A stretch of DNA of 64,000 nucleotides from Streptomyces pristinaespiralis (GTDB taxonomy: Bacteria > Actinomycetota > Actinomycetes > Streptomycetales > Streptomycetaceae), in assembly GCF_001278075.1 (NCBI RefSeq), contig NZ_CP011340.1, forward strand, positions 992,001 through 1,056,000. The letters are read 5' to 3'. The notes below the pieces were generated by a model. It was not told the origin of the DNA and searched no databases. It was given only the letters and a program-made list of their open reading frames with translations. Below are positions 17,923 through 28,369 of the stretch, piece by piece. The position numbers were made by a program, and so were the translations under genes. Positions within the stretch are counted from its first letter, which is position 1; each line of letters starts with the position of its first letter.

Positions 17923-18486
17923 TCAGGCGCGCTTCGGTTCGAGGTGCATCGCGGTGATGCCGCAGTCGAACTGCCGGGCCGCTACGAGGCGCAGCGGCTG
18001 GTTCTTGCCGAGGGCGGGGAACACCGGCATTCCGGCCCCGATCGCGGTCGGGTTGACGAGCAGGTGGAGCTCGTCGAGCAACCCTTCGGCGATGAGGCTC
18101 GACACGAGCGTGCCGCCTCCGTAGGCGATGATGTCCCCGCCGGGCTGCTCCTTGAGCTTGTCGACGATCGCGGCGAGGTCACCTCCGGCGACGACGGCGT
18201 TGTCCCAGGGCGACTCGGTAAGGGTGTTGGAGACGACGACCTTGGGGGTGTTGTTCATCTTGTCGATGGACGCCTGGTCCTCGCCCTCCGGGCCGGCCGC
18301 CCAGGTGGGGATGAAGCCTTCGGCGAGCTTGCGGCCGAGGACGACGCAGTCGACCGGTTCGGTGAGCGCGTCCAGGTAGGCGTTGATGTCGTCGGTCCAC
18401 GGGAAGGTCATCCAGTCCATCTCCCCGTTCGGTCCGGCCATGTAGCCGTCGACGGTGGTCTGGACCTGAAGTTTGAACGTGCGCAT
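17923..18486 (-). CDS. RibD C-terminal/DHFR-like reductase
   Basis: A 187-residue dihydrofolate-reductase-fold protein of the YyaP/RibD-C family. It shows the N-terminal strand and VDGYMAG loop, CVVLGRKLAEGF, KVVVSNTL, and the NADPH-binding IIAYGGGTLVSSLI. Members are presumed NADPH-dependent reductases of unknown substrate. The ATG at 18486 begins a typical family N terminus. Its gene diverges from the P450 gene. Confidence 0.92.
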   Translation of the reverse strand: MRTFKLQVQTTVDGYMAGPNGEMDWMTFPWTDDINAYLDALTEPVDCVVLGRKLAEGFIPTWAAGPEGEDQASIDKMNNTPKVVVSNTLTESPWDNAVVAGGDLAAIVDKLKEQPGGDIIAYGGGTLVSSLIAEGLLDELHLLVNPTAIGAGMPVFPALGKNQPLRLVAARQFDCGITAMHLEPKRA

Positions 18487-18662
18487 GAGGTGTTGCCCTT
18501 CAGGATGTCAGCTCTGCGGGTGATCCGACACTGTCGACGGCCGCCGCTGCCGGAACTCATCGGTGGCGCCGCGAGCAGGGCGGATTCATTGACCGAAACC
18601 CGATGTCCGTCCCCCCTTCGTTCGCGTTAGCGTTCGATTCGACTCGTGAACTGGGGGAATAC

Positions 18663-19868
<1,206 letters not shown>

Positions 19869-19889
19869 CCGACAGCGGGCGGGCCCCGG

Positions 19890-20276
19890 TCAGCCGGTGC
19901 GGCGGAGACGGGCCAGGGCCAGCCCGCCGAGGACCATGCCGATCAGCCCCACCACCAGGGCCACGACGGCGCCGCCCAGCCCGTTGCCGGTGCCGAGTCC
20001 ACCGTCGGCGGTGGCCAGGACCACTGCGCCGAGGACGACGCCGACCAGGCCCGCCCCCAGTGCCACGACGGCTCTGCCCCGCCCGTCGCCGGTCGCGGTG
20101 CCGGTGCGGCCGGCGGGGCGGGCCACCGCCAGCCCGCCGACGACCACGCCCGCCAGTCCCACCAGGGCGGCCACCACGGCTCCCAGCCGCCCGGCGGTCA
20201 TGGTGTAGGCGTCGGCGGCGGCCGGGAGCGAGGCGTGGGTGACGACGGTTGCGGCAAGCACGGACCGAACGGACAT
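19890..20276 (-). CDS. Small multi-pass membrane protein (DUF6223-like)
   Basis: A 128-residue integral membrane protein with an N-terminal hydrophobic segment (possible signal) and three Gly/Val/Ala-rich helices (about 31-52, 69-90, 101-121). The second and third repeat a GAVVxLVVGLxGxVLGG pattern, suggesting internal duplication. It resembles the actinobacterial DUF6223 group, whose function is unknown. It converges on the P450 gene with 21 bases between stops. Confidence 0.7.
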   Translation of the reverse strand: MSVRSVLAATVVTHASLPAAADAYTMTAGRLGAVVAALVGLAGVVVGGLAVARPAGRTGTATGDGRGRAVVALGAGLVGVVLGAVVLATADGGLGTGNGLGGAVVALVVGLIGMVLGGLALARLRRTG

Positions 20277-20455
20277 GAGGTGCTCCTTCTGCTGCTGCGG
20301 CTCGATGTCACCCGATCATGTCCGCCGGACCCACCGCCGGTCGTCCGGCGGACGCAGACACTTCGCGCTGCCGCCGGTGCCGCAGGCGCCGCGCAGGTAC
20401 CGCGTGCGCAGTAGCAGCCGCTGGTCCTCGAGGGGGATCCGCGGGGCCCGTGGCG

Positions 20456-22195
20456 TCACGGCCCGGATCGGACCACCGCGGCCGGCAGCCTGTCGATCGC
20501 CGCGGCGAGGTCGAGGCCCGTGGGGAGCGTGCCGAAGGCCAGACCGCGGTCGCCGGCGAGGCGGGACGCGCAGAAGGCGTCGGCCACGGCCGCCGGTGCG
20601 TGCCGGACGAGCAGGGAGCCCTGCAGTACGAGGGCCATGCGCTCGACCAGGCGGCGGGCGCCCAGAGCGGCGTCCTCGGTGAGCACCAGCGCACCGCGCA
20701 GTTCCCGCCACGCCGCGTCCAGTCGGGCGTCCGCGCCCGCAGCGGCCTCGATCTCCGCCGCGTACGCCTCCAGGGAGCCGGGCTCACGGGTCAGTGCGCG
20801 CAGCACGTCCAGCGCGTTGACGTTGCCGGATCCCTCCCAGATGCCGTTCAGCGGTGCCTCGCGGTAGAGCCGCGGCATGCCGGACGCCTCGTCGTAGCCG
20901 TTTCCGCCCAGGCACTCCAGGGCTTCTGCGACCGCCGCGGGCTGCCGCTTGCAGACCCAGTACTTGCCGACCGCGGTCGCCAGTCGCAGGAAGGCGCGCT
21001 CCTGGGCGTCGCCCCGCTGCGCGCGGTCGGCCGCTCCGGCGACCCGGAGCGCGAGCGTGGTCGCCGCCTCGGACTCGATGCTCAGATCGGCGACGACGTT
21101 GCGCATCAGCGGCTGGTCGATCAGCTTGGCGCCGAACACGGAACGGTGGCGGACATGGTGGGCCGCCTGAGTGAGAGCGGTACGGATGCCGGACGCCGAG
21201 CCGAGGACGCAGTCCAGCCGCGTCATCGTCACCATGTCGATGATCGTGCGCACGCCCTGCCCCTCCGCGCCCACGAGCATGCCGACGGTGTCGTCGAACT
21301 CGGGCTCGCTGCTGGCGTTGCTGCGGTTGCCCAGCTTGTCCTTGAGCCGCTGGATGCGGAAGGTGTTGCGGCCGCCGTCAGGGAGGACGCGCGGCACCAG
21401 GAAGCACGACAGGCCGCCGGGTGCCTGGGCCAGCACCAGGAAGAGGTCGTTCATGGGCGCGCTGGTGAACCACTTGTGGCCCCGCAGCCGCCAGGTGCCG
21501 TCGGGCTGCTCGGTGGCGGTGGTGGTGTTGGCGCGGACGTCGGTGCCGCCCTGCTTCTCCGTCATGCCCATACCGGCGAGCAGCCCGCGTTTGCCGGCGG
21601 GCGCGCGCATCCCGGGGTCGTACACCCTGCTGGTCAGCAACGGCTCGTACAGCGCGGCGAGTCGGGGCGCCGACCGCAGGGCGGGCACCACGGCATAGGT
21701 CATGGACACGGGGCAGCCGTGGCCCTGCTCCGCGGAGCTCCACACCATGAATCCCGCCGCGCGGGCGACGTGGGCGCCGGGCCGGTCGTCGGCCCAGGGG
21801 GCGCCGCCGAGTCCCTCGCTGATCGCGACGTCCATGAGCGCGTGGTAGGAGGGGTGGAAGTCCACCTCGTCGATCCGGTTCCCGTACCGGTCGTGGGTGC
21901 GCAGTACGGGTTCGCAGCGGTTGGCCTCCTCGGCCCAGCGCAGGACCTGTTCCGAGCCGGCGAGCCTGCCGATGCGGTGCAGGTCCTCGGTGTACCAGCC
22001 GGCGCCTTCGCGCCGCAGACCCTCGAGCAGTACGGCGTCGTCCGCGACGTCGTGTCCGACGAGCGGCGGCGGCTGGTTGGTCACGAGGTGCGTGTCGGCG
22101 GTGGGCCGGCTGCGCGGGTGCGGGCCGGTGGGTGCCGCGCCGGTCGCCCCGGAGTCCGGAGTCGTCCCGTGGGCTGCTGAGGGGGTCGTCGTCAT
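20456..22195 (-). CDS. Acyl-CoA dehydrogenase family protein, AidB-like
   Basis: A 579-residue flavoprotein. The ATG at 22195 follows GAGG 6 bases upstream; the longer open frame to 22339 lacks a site and overlaps TetR. The acyl-CoA dehydrogenase fold is clear from GMGMTEKQGGTDV, RLRGHKWFTSAP, LGSASGIRTAL, ECLGGNGY and IWEGSGNV. Sequence and length resemble E. coli AidB (about 540 residues), linked to protection from alkylating agents. An N-terminal Pro/Thr-rich tail of about 40 residues is extra. It lies 28 bases after a TetR gene, forming a TetR-AidB operon. Confidence 0.92.
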   Translation of the reverse strand: MTTTPSAAHGTTPDSGATGAAPTGPHPRSRPTADTHLVTNQPPPLVGHDVADDAVLLEGLRREGAGWYTEDLHRIGRLAGSEQVLRWAEEANRCEPVLRTHDRYGNRIDEVDFHPSYHALMDVAISEGLGGAPWADDRPGAHVARAAGFMVWSSAEQGHGCPVSMTYAVVPALRSAPRLAALYEPLLTSRVYDPGMRAPAGKRGLLAGMGMTEKQGGTDVRANTTTATEQPDGTWRLRGHKWFTSAPMNDLFLVLAQAPGGLSCFLVPRVLPDGGRNTFRIQRLKDKLGNRSNASSEPEFDDTVGMLVGAEGQGVRTIIDMVTMTRLDCVLGSASGIRTALTQAAHHVRHRSVFGAKLIDQPLMRNVVADLSIESEAATTLALRVAGAADRAQRGDAQERAFLRLATAVGKYWVCKRQPAAVAEALECLGGNGYDEASGMPRLYREAPLNGIWEGSGNVNALDVLRALTREPGSLEAYAAEIEAAAGADARLDAAWRELRGALVLTEDAALGARRLVERMALVLQGSLLVRHAPAAVADAFCASRLAGDRGLAFGTLPTGLDLAAAIDRLPAAVVRSGP

Positions 22196-22223
22196 CGTGG
22201 TCCTCGGGGAGTCGTAGGGGTGG

Positions 22224-22841
22224 TCAGCCGGCGGTCCGGGCGCCGGCGCAGCGCAGGGACATCGCCACCAGTTCGGCGACCAGGTGCTCGGCGGCGTCGC
22301 CGGCGGCGGGACCGGCCAGCGGGTCGACCAGCACCTCACCGATCGCGCCGGTCAGGGCCGCGGCGGTGACGTCGGGGTCCTGGGGCGGCAGTTGTCCGCC
22401 GGCGATGCCCTCGCGGATCACCTCGGCGAACACGTCGCGGTAGCGACGGCGGAACTCCAGACGTTCACGGGCCACGGCCTGTTCCGCGGGGGCGGCGAGG
22501 AGGGCGTGGGCGAGGCCGCGTCGCTCCATGGCGCGGTGGGCGAAGACGCGCACGCCGTGGGCGAGCCGTTCCACGGGGTCTCCGCCGGCGTCCCTGAGGA
22601 CTTCCCCGAGCACCTCGACCTCGCGCCCGGAGGCGCGCCGGAAGACCTCGACGGCCAGCGCGCTCTTGGAGGGGAAGTGCTGGTAGACGGACCCGACGGA
22701 CATGCCGGCCGCGGCGGCGACCGCGGTGACGGACGCGTTGGCCCAGCCGGATTCGGCGACGACGGAGGTCGCCCGCTCCACGAGGTGTTCCCTGGCGGCG
22801 TCCAGTCGGCTCTGCACGGCGGGTGTCTTGCGGTAGGCCAT
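22224..22841 (-). CDS. TetR-family repressor
   Basis: A 205-residue regulator with an N-terminal TetR helix-turn-helix (about 25-60: SVTAVAAAAGMSVGSVYQHF then PSKSALAVEVF) and an all-helical ligand domain. The ATG at 22841 fits the family. It is the first gene of the pair with the AidB-like gene, so autoregulation and control of that gene are likely; the ligand may be an acyl-CoA or lipid, an inference from the partner. Confidence 0.93.
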   Translation of the reverse strand: MAYRKTPAVQSRLDAAREHLVERATSVVAESGWANASVTAVAAAAGMSVGSVYQHFPSKSALAVEVFRRASGREVEVLGEVLRDAGGDPVERLAHGVRVFAHRAMERRGLAHALLAAPAEQAVARERLEFRRRYRDVFAEVIREGIAGGQLPPQDPDVTAAALTGAIGEVLVDPLAGPAAGDAAEHLVAELVAMSLRCAGARTAG

Positions 22842-23014
22842 ACAACAAGTGAACCACTGTTCAGACCTTCGGACCAGCCCCGGACAGCGCTCTCCTCGAA
22901 GGCCACGGCGGGCAGGCCGGAGCCACGGAACGGAACGGAGGGGGCGAGGTACGTCGGAGCCGGCCGGTCAGCGCGAGGCGGGACCGTTCCGGTGGAGGAG
23001 TGGCGCCGGACGCC

Positions 23015-23410
23015 TCACGCGGAGGCGGACATCTCGGCCGGTGACGCCGGCCCGGTGCCCGCGGCGGACGTTTCCTCGTGTGAACTCCGGTCACCGAGCA
23101 GGTGCTTCCTGCCCCAGGCACCGAGGGGGCCGAGCGCCTCGTTGAGGGAGACGCCCAGCGGCGTGAGCGCGTAGGAGACGCGGCGGACCGCTCCCTCACA
23201 GTCCTCTTCCCGGACGATGATGCCGTCGGACTCCAACTCCCGCAGATGGGAGGTGAGAACCTTCTCGCTGACGCCGGGGATGCCGCGCCGGAGCTCACCG
23301 AACCGGCAGGGACCGGACTCGAGCGCCCACAGGACGAGGACCTTCCACTTGCCGCCGACCACGTCGATCGCCGCGTCGATGCCGCACACATACGCGTCAC
23401 GCCTGGTCAT
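23015..23410 (-). CDS. HxlR-family regulator
   Basis: A 131-residue winged-helix protein with the HxlR domain at 8-105: C9, GGKWKVLVLW, RFGELRRGIPGVSEKVLTSH, and YALTPLG. The single early Cys is the redox- or aldehyde-sensing position used in some family members. It is divergent from the adjacent reductase gene, the usual arrangement in which HxlR controls its neighbour. The Thr/Ser/Ala-rich C-terminal tail (110-131) is probably disordered. Confidence 0.93.
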   Translation of the reverse strand: MTRRDAYVCGIDAAIDVVGGKWKVLVLWALESGPCRFGELRRGIPGVSEKVLTSHLRELESDGIIVREEDCEGAVRRVSYALTPLGVSLNEALGPLGAWGRKHLLGDRSSHEETSAAGTGPASPAEMSASA

Positions 23411-23449
23411 GCACTCACCTTAAGGTAACCACCCACAAAATAGTGCGTA

Positions 23450-23459
23450 CTTGATCAAG
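23450..23459. promoter_or_regulatory. CTTGATCAAG palindrome in the HxlR/reductase gap
   Basis: A perfect 10-base palindrome in the 70-base divergent gap, immediately after GTGCGTA, and the only obvious symmetric element there. It is a candidate HxlR operator. Confidence 0.4.
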
Positions 23460-23480
23460 GTCGGTGGCCGTACGAGCCTG

Positions 23481-24407
23481 ATGCGCATGGACAACCACAC
23501 CTCTTCCCAACACACCTCTTCCGAACACACCTCTTCCAAGGCCCCCGTCACCCTCCTCGGCCTCGGTGACATGGGCACCGCTCTCGCCCGCGCCTGGCTC
23601 ACCGCGGGGCACCCGCTGACCGTCTGGAACCGCACGCCGGCCAAGGCCGGACCTCTGGCGGCAGAGGGCGCCCGGGTGGCGGCGTCGCCGGCCGAGGCGC
23701 TGGCCTCCGCCACCGGTCCCGTCGTGCTCTGCCTCCTGGACGACGACTCCGTGGGCGAGACGCTGGACGGCATCGACCTGACCGGCAAGGACCTGGTCGA
23801 CCTGACGACCAACACACCCGCCCGGTCCCGGCTGCGGGCCGCCTGGGCCGAGGAGCGAGGGGCCCGGTTCCTGGACGGCGGGATCATGGCCGTTCCCCCG
23901 ATGATCGGCCGGCCGGAGACCGGCGGCTATGTGTTCTACAGCGGCGACCGCGCGCTGTTCGAACGCCATCGGGAGGTGCTGGAGGCACCCACCGGCGCGA
24001 AGTTCGTCGGCGAGGACGCCGGTCACGCGGCGCTGCACGACATCGCCCTGCTGAGCGCGATGACCGGCATGTTCGCGGGCATCACCCACGCCTTCGCCCT
24101 GGTGCGTCCCGAGAAGGACCTCGACCTCGCCGGTTTCGCCGCCCTGCTCGCGCAGTGGCTCGGCGCCATGACCGGTATGACCCACGAGATGGCCGCCCAG
24201 CTGGAGAGCGGCGACTACACGGAGGGGGTCACCTCCAACCTCGCCATGATGTCGGCGGGCAACGACGCGCTGCTGGCCACGGCCGAGGGCCAGTCGGTCG
24301 ATCCCCGGCTCCTGACGCCCTTCATGGAGCTGATGCGCCGACGGGTGACGCAGGGCCACGGTGAAGAGGGCCTGGCGGGCACGGTCGGCCTTCTCAGGGG
24401 CGAGTGA
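23481..24407 (+). CDS. NAD(P)-dependent beta-hydroxyacid dehydrogenase/imine reductase-like
   Basis: A protein of about 308 residues with an N-terminal NADP-binding Rossmann fold (LLGLGDMGTALARAWL, then VWNRTPAKAG, the pattern that favours NADP) and a C-terminal helical domain (LHDIALLSAMTGMFAGITHA). This pairing and DNIALL-like helix are typical of imine reductases and 6-phosphogluconate-dehydrogenase relatives. Start is uncertain between ATG 23481 and 23487; neither has a strong ribosome site. An HTSS-x N-terminal repeat is unusual. It is divergent from HxlR and probably regulated by it. Confidence 0.9.
   Translation: MRMDNHTSSQHTSSEHTSSKAPVTLLGLGDMGTALARAWLTAGHPLTVWNRTPAKAGPLAAEGARVAASPAEALASATGPVVLCLLDDDSVGETLDGIDLTGKDLVDLTTNTPARSRLRAAWAEERGARFLDGGIMAVPPMIGRPETGGYVFYSGDRALFERHREVLEAPTGAKFVGEDAGHAALHDIALLSAMTGMFAGITHAFALVRPEKDLDLAGFAALLAQWLGAMTGMTHEMAAQLESGDYTEGVTSNLAMMSAGNDALLATAEGQSVDPRLLTPFMELMRRRVTQGHGEEGLAGTVGLLRGE
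23494..23538. repeat. 15-base tandem repeat, three copies
   Basis: Three near-identical copies of AACACACCTCTTCC(N) encode HTSSQ, HTSSE and HTSSK at the reductase N terminus, outside the Rossmann domain. Confidence 0.85.
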
Positions 24408-24408
24408 G

Positions 24409-24439
24409 GCCGGCCGTCCACCGAGGGCCGACGGCCGGC
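24409..24439. terminator. Hairpin between convergent genes
   Basis: Perfect 10-base stem GCCGGCCGTC / GACGGCCGGC with an 11-base loop between the reductase and DUF1348 genes. Confidence 0.7.
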
Positions 24440-24494
24440 GTGACGTCGCGCCGGCGGCCCTCACCCGTGGCGGGGGCACCCCGGCACGACCGGA

Positions 24495-24962
24495 TCACCG
24501 GAGGGGGATGTCGTGGCCCGGGCCGCGCTCGTCCTCGGAACGCGGCCCGAAGTAGCGGCGGTCGGATTCCTGGATGGCCACGTCGTTGATGCTCGCTTCG
24601 CGGCGGCTCATGAGGCCGTGCTCGTCGAACTCCCACAGCTCGTTGCCGTAGCTGCGGAACCACAGGCCCTCGGCGTCGTGCCACTCGTACTGGAAGCGGA
24701 CGGCTATGCGGTTCCCGTCGAAGGCCCACAGGCTCTTGCGCAGTACGTAGTCCAGCTCGCGCTCCCACTTGGCCGTGAGGAAGTCGGCGATCTGCTCACG
24801 GCCGGTCAGGAACACGTCCCGGTTCCGCCAGACGGAGTCCTCGGTGTAGGCGAGGGCCACCTTGTGCGGGTCGCGGGTGTTCCAGGCGTCCTCCGCGGCC
24901 TGGACCTTGGCCAGGGCGCTGTCGAGGTCGAACGGCGGGAAGGGCGGGCGCAGTTGGGTCAT
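24495..24962 (-). CDS. DUF1348 (SnoaL/NTF2-like) protein
   Basis: A 155-residue protein of the DUF1348 nuclear transport factor 2-like group: [61 protein letters not shown] and [13 protein letters not shown] at 24962 gives the family's usual beginning; the in-frame GTG at 24980 has no ribosome site. The cone-shaped fold suggests a small-molecule pocket; no reaction is established. It may be co-transcribed with the DoxX gene upstream (57-base gap). Confidence 0.92.
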   Translation of the reverse strand: MTQLRPPFPPFDLDSALAKVQAAEDAWNTRDPHKVALAYTEDSVWRNRDVFLTGREQIADFLTAKWERELDYVLRKSLWAFDGNRIAVRFQYEWHDAEGLWFRSYGNELWEFDEHGLMSRREASINDVAIQESDRRYFGPRSEDERGPGHDIPLR

Positions 24963-25019
24963 GAAAGGTGATCCTGCCACGCGCGCGACACCGGGGGTCC
25001 GGCCGGCAGCGGCTCCCGG

Positions 25020-25586
25020 TCAGTCCTCCAGGGTGTCGACCCCTTGGTCCTTCTCGGTGTCCATCGGGTCCACGTCCGCGCCGATCTGGCCCTTCACCCG
25101 CTTGCCGAGGACCGCGGCCGCGGCGATCGCGCTGGCCGCGAACGCGGCCGCGAGGATCCACGGGCCGTCGAAGCGGTGGCGGGTCACGTGGTCGAGGGAG
25201 TAGCGCCCGGGGCCCATGACGCCGATGGCGGCCGCGGTGAAGCCGAGGAACGCCGGGTACTCGAAGCCGCCGGACTGGGCGAAGAAGCCGGCCGGCGCGT
25301 GGACGGAGACGGCGCCCGCCATGTTGCCGGTCACCGCCGCGCCTGCCGCGGGCGTGGCGAGGCCGAGGGCGAGCAGCAGACCGCCGCCCGCCTCCGCGAT
25401 GCCCGCGGCCATCGCGCTCTGCCTGGGCGGGTGGAAGCCCATGGACTCCATGCCCTTGGCGGTGCCTTCCAGGCCGCCGCCGCCGAACCAGCCGAAGAGC
25501 TTCTGGCTGCCGTGGGCGGCGAGGACGGCGCCGGTCCCGACGCGCAGGACGAGCAGGCCGAGGTCACGTCGGTTGAGGGTGGTCAT
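25020..25586 (-). CDS. DoxX-family membrane protein
   Basis: A 188-residue integral membrane protein with four predicted helices and DoxX landmarks: LRVGTGAVLAAHGSQKLFGWFGG, an Ala/Gly-rich second helix (AGIAEAGGGLLLALGL), and HAPAGFFAQSGGFEYP. The C-terminal 25 residues are acidic and cytoplasmic. In mycobacteria DoxX works with SodA and SseA against thiol oxidative stress; no such partners are near here. Confidence 0.92.
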   Translation of the reverse strand: MTTLNRRDLGLLVLRVGTGAVLAAHGSQKLFGWFGGGGLEGTAKGMESMGFHPPRQSAMAAGIAEAGGGLLLALGLATPAAGAAVTGNMAGAVSVHAPAGFFAQSGGFEYPAFLGFTAAAIGVMGPGRYSLDHVTRHRFDGPWILAAAFAASAIAAAAVLGKRVKGQIGADVDPMDTEKDQGVDTLED

Positions 25587-25697
25587 CGGTACTCCCGGGG
25601 GCGGTGAGGATGGGCGACGTCATCCACTCTCGGCCCGCCGGGAGCCGGGGCCGTTGCGTTGCTGGACCGTACGGGTGAGGCGGGGCCCGGCGTGCCG

Positions 25698-27095
25698 TCA
25701 GCTCGCCGGCCGCCCCGCGGCCGCCCACAGGTGGTGCAGGGCGTACGAGCTCCACGGCCGCCAGCGCCCGGTGTCCGCGCCGTCGGGCACCGCAGGGTCG
25801 CCGGGCACCAGGACGTCGGGGTCGCCCAGGGCGCGCATACGGATCAGGGCGGCCGTCCGGGCGTCGATGCCGGGAAGTCGCAGCAGCCGGTGCTCCGTCT
25901 CCTCGCGGTCCGCACCCGGGTCGAGCACGACGTCTCCCGTGGCGAGCGCGTCCGCCAGAGCGCGCAGCGCGGGGTGGCCGGCGCCGGTCAGGTCACGGGC
26001 GCGGGGGAACAGGTGGGTGAGGGCACCGCTCGGCACGGGCAGCCGCTCGCCGTGCGCGGCGACGAGTGCGCTCGCGGCGGACGTTCCGACCACCGTGCGG
26101 ATCGCCGCTTCGTGGGGGTCCGCGGCGCCGGCGACGCGCAGGCCGGGGCGGGCCGCGACGTGGGGGGCGAGGGACGGGTCGTCGCCGAGGCGCTCCGCGA
26201 CGGCGCAGGGGTCGGCGTCGAGGTCGAGGAGGCGGCGCATCCGCTGGGTGGCGGTGGTCAGGTCGCGCAGGTCCGTCAGATGCAGCCGGCAGTCCAGCCA
26301 GCGGCCGGTGCCGGGGCGTTCGCGGACCTCGGCGACCCCGGCGCCGCCGGGCAGGCGCAGGGTGCGGCGGTAGGTGCGGTCGCCGGTTGCTCCGGTGACC
26401 TCCTCGATGCCGGTGACGGCATGGGCGGCCAGGTGGTCGAACATCCGGTCGGCCGCGTACGGGCCCCGGTGCGCGAGCCGCAGCGGGATCCCGGCGGCGC
26501 CCTTGTCCGGGGCGGCGCGGCCGGGCCTGCGGGCGCGGAGTTCGGTGGGCGTGGCGGCGTAGATCTCCCTGATGGTGTCGTTGAACTGGCGGATGCTCGC
26601 GAAGCCGGCCGCGAAGGCGATCTCGGCGGCCTGCAGGGTCGTGGTCTGGAGGAGTACGCGTGCCGTGTGGCCGCGCTGGGCACGGGCCAGCGCGATGGGG
26701 CCGGCGCCGAGTTCGGCGTTGAGCTGGCGCTGTACCTGGCGGGCGCTGTAGCCGAGCCGGTCGGCGAGGCCCGCGACGCCTTCCCGGTCGACGATTCCGT
26801 CGCCGATCAGCCGGACGGCCCGGCCGACGACGTCGGCGCGGACGTTCCATTCGGCGGAGCCGGGGACGGCGTCGGGGCGGCAGCGGCGGCAGGCGCGGAA
26901 GCCGGCGCTCTGTGCGGCCGCGGCGGTGGGGTGGAAGGTCACGTTCTCGCGTTTGGGGGTGACGGCGGGGCAGCTGGGCCGGCAGTAGATACCGGTCGTG
27001 GAGACGGCGAAGAAGAACACTCCGTCGAAGCGTGCGTCCCGGCTGCTCACCGCCTGGTACCGGCTGTCCTCTGCCCTGCGTGCCTCGGTCGTCAT
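25698..27095 (-). CDS. Bifunctional Ada/AlkA DNA alkylation repair protein
   Basis: A 465-residue fusion. N terminus: Ada zinc domain (about 15-75) with the methyl-accepting cluster in GIYCRPSCPA and ACRRCRPD. Then comes an AraC-type helix-turn-helix (about 85-175, LADRLGYSARQVQRQL, IAFAAGFASIRQFNDTI), and an AlkA 3-methyladenine DNA glycosylase (about 190-465) with HhH LPGIDARTAALIRMRAL and the likely catalytic Asp in DVLVPGD. It therefore senses methylation, activates transcription and excises damaged bases. The ATG at 27095 overlaps the stop of the upstream FAD oxidoreductase by 4 bases, coupling repair to a polyol operon. Confidence 0.93.
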   Translation of the reverse strand: MTTEARRAEDSRYQAVSSRDARFDGVFFFAVSTTGIYCRPSCPAVTPKRENVTFHPTAAAAQSAGFRACRRCRPDAVPGSAEWNVRADVVGRAVRLIGDGIVDREGVAGLADRLGYSARQVQRQLNAELGAGPIALARAQRGHTARVLLQTTTLQAAEIAFAAGFASIRQFNDTIREIYAATPTELRARRPGRAAPDKGAAGIPLRLAHRGPYAADRMFDHLAAHAVTGIEEVTGATGDRTYRRTLRLPGGAGVAEVRERPGTGRWLDCRLHLTDLRDLTTATQRMRRLLDLDADPCAVAERLGDDPSLAPHVAARPGLRVAGAADPHEAAIRTVVGTSAASALVAAHGERLPVPSGALTHLFPRARDLTGAGHPALRALADALATGDVVLDPGADREETEHRLLRLPGIDARTAALIRMRALGDPDVLVPGDPAVPDGADTGRWRPWSSYALHHLWAAAGRPAS

Positions 27096-28369
27096 ACGGC
27101 CAGTATGGGCGGCCCCCCGACGCCGGACCGGCGGGAATCGGACATGACGCTGATGTGGACCGGGCCGCCGTCGGGGTCGGCCTCGGCCGTCCAGCGGGCG
27201 CGCAGATGGACGGGCCGGCCGGGCAGGGCGGTGCGCGGCAGACGCTGCCGGTCCAGCACGCGGCCGTCCTGGTGGACGACGAGGACGGGCGCGGTGAGGC
27301 GTTCCGCGGTGCGCAGGACGAAGCGCTCTCCGAGGGGCGGCGGGCCGCCGGGGCGCACGCGGTTCGGTGCGGCCCACAGCAGCGGCGGGTCGACCCGGAG
27401 CGGTGCTCCTCCGTCCGGCCAGGGGTCCGTGCCGGCCAGGTGGGCGAGGACCGGGCCGGTGACGCCGCGGCCCTCGGCGGCGGCGCTCACCGCCGGCTCG
27501 ACGCCGTGCAGCAGGTTGCCGACGGCGAACACGCCGGGCACGGCGGTGCGGAAGGCGGTGTCGACGGCCGGTCCGCGGGTGCCGGGGTCGAGGGCGATGC
27601 CGCCGCGCCGGGCGAGTTCGTGCTCGGGCATCCAGTCGCCGGTGAAGACGACGGTGTCGCAGTCGAGGAGTGCGCAGCGGCCGTCGTCGCCCCGTACGCG
27701 GACGCCCGTCAGCCTGCCGTGGCCGGTCAGCTCCACGACGGTCGACCCGGTGAGGAGCGGGAACCGGTGGCGCGGTGACCGGAGGGGGCCGCGTGTCCCT
27801 TCGGTGACCAGGGCGACGACATGGGCCCCGGCAGTCCGCAGGGTGTCGACGGCGGCACGGGCGACCGCGTCGGCGCCGGCGGTGAAGACGACGACGGCAC
27901 GGCTGCCGACCGGTTGGCCGTGGACGTGGACGGCCTGCTGGAGTTCGCCGGTGGTGAGGACGCCGGCCGGCCGGGTGCCGGGGACCAGCCGGGCGCTGCG
28001 CGGCCGTTCGCGGGCGCCGGTCGCCAGGACGACGGCGGACGCGGACAGGCGCTCGAGGCCGTGCGGGCCGGTCACATCGAGGGTGCGGGGGCCCGCCCAG
28101 CCGGTCGCGGTGACGCCCGTGCGCAGTGCGGCTCCGGCGGCGAGGGCCGCGTCGGCGAGGCGCCCGGCGTAGCGGGGGCCGGTGGTCGGGCGGTGGCGGG
28201 GTCCGAAGCCTTGGTGGTGGCTGTGGCGTGGGATGCCGCCGGGTTCCTGTTCGCGTTCGAGCACTTCGACGCGGCCGGCGCCCGCCGCGGCCAGGTGGGC
28301 GGCGGCGGCGAGGCCGGCGGGTCCGGCGCCGACGACGAGGACGTCAACGGCCCGCGCGGTGCGGCTCAT
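27092..28369 (-). CDS. FAD/NAD(P)-dependent oxidoreductase of the polyol operon
   Basis: A 425-residue flavoprotein with the N-terminal FAD-binding GAGPAGLAAAAHLAAAGA (about 13-31), an NAD-binding region with ATGARERPRSARLVPG, and a second FAD motif (VPGVFAVGNLLHGVEPA). It resembles the small oxidoreductase subunits that partner GlpA-like or sarcosine-oxidase-like dehydrogenases. The ATG at 28369 overlaps the stop of the GlpA-like gene (ATGA). The last 70 residues (after LAGTDPWP) form a less conserved extension. Confidence 0.88.
   Translation of the reverse strand: MSRTARAVDVLVVGAGPAGLAAAAHLAAAGAGRVEVLEREQEPGGIPRHSHHQGFGPRHRPTTGPRYAGRLADAALAAGAALRTGVTATGWAGPRTLDVTGPHGLERLSASAVVLATGARERPRSARLVPGTRPAGVLTTGELQQAVHVHGQPVGSRAVVVFTAGADAVARAAVDTLRTAGAHVVALVTEGTRGPLRSPRHRFPLLTGSTVVELTGHGRLTGVRVRGDDGRCALLDCDTVVFTGDWMPEHELARRGGIALDPGTRGPAVDTAFRTAVPGVFAVGNLLHGVEPAVSAAAEGRGVTGPVLAHLAGTDPWPDGGAPLRVDPPLLWAAPNRVRPGGPPPLGERFVLRTAERLTAPVLVVHQDGRVLDRQRLPRTALPGRPVHLRARWTAEADPDGGPVHISVMSDSRRSGVGGPPILAV

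Noticed and set aside
22882..22895. GGACAGCGCTCTCC upstream of the TetR gene, one mismatch from the GH3 operator
   Set aside because: The mismatch breaks symmetry next to the core, and the downstream genes (TetR, AidB-like) have no link to sugars, so chance is more likely.
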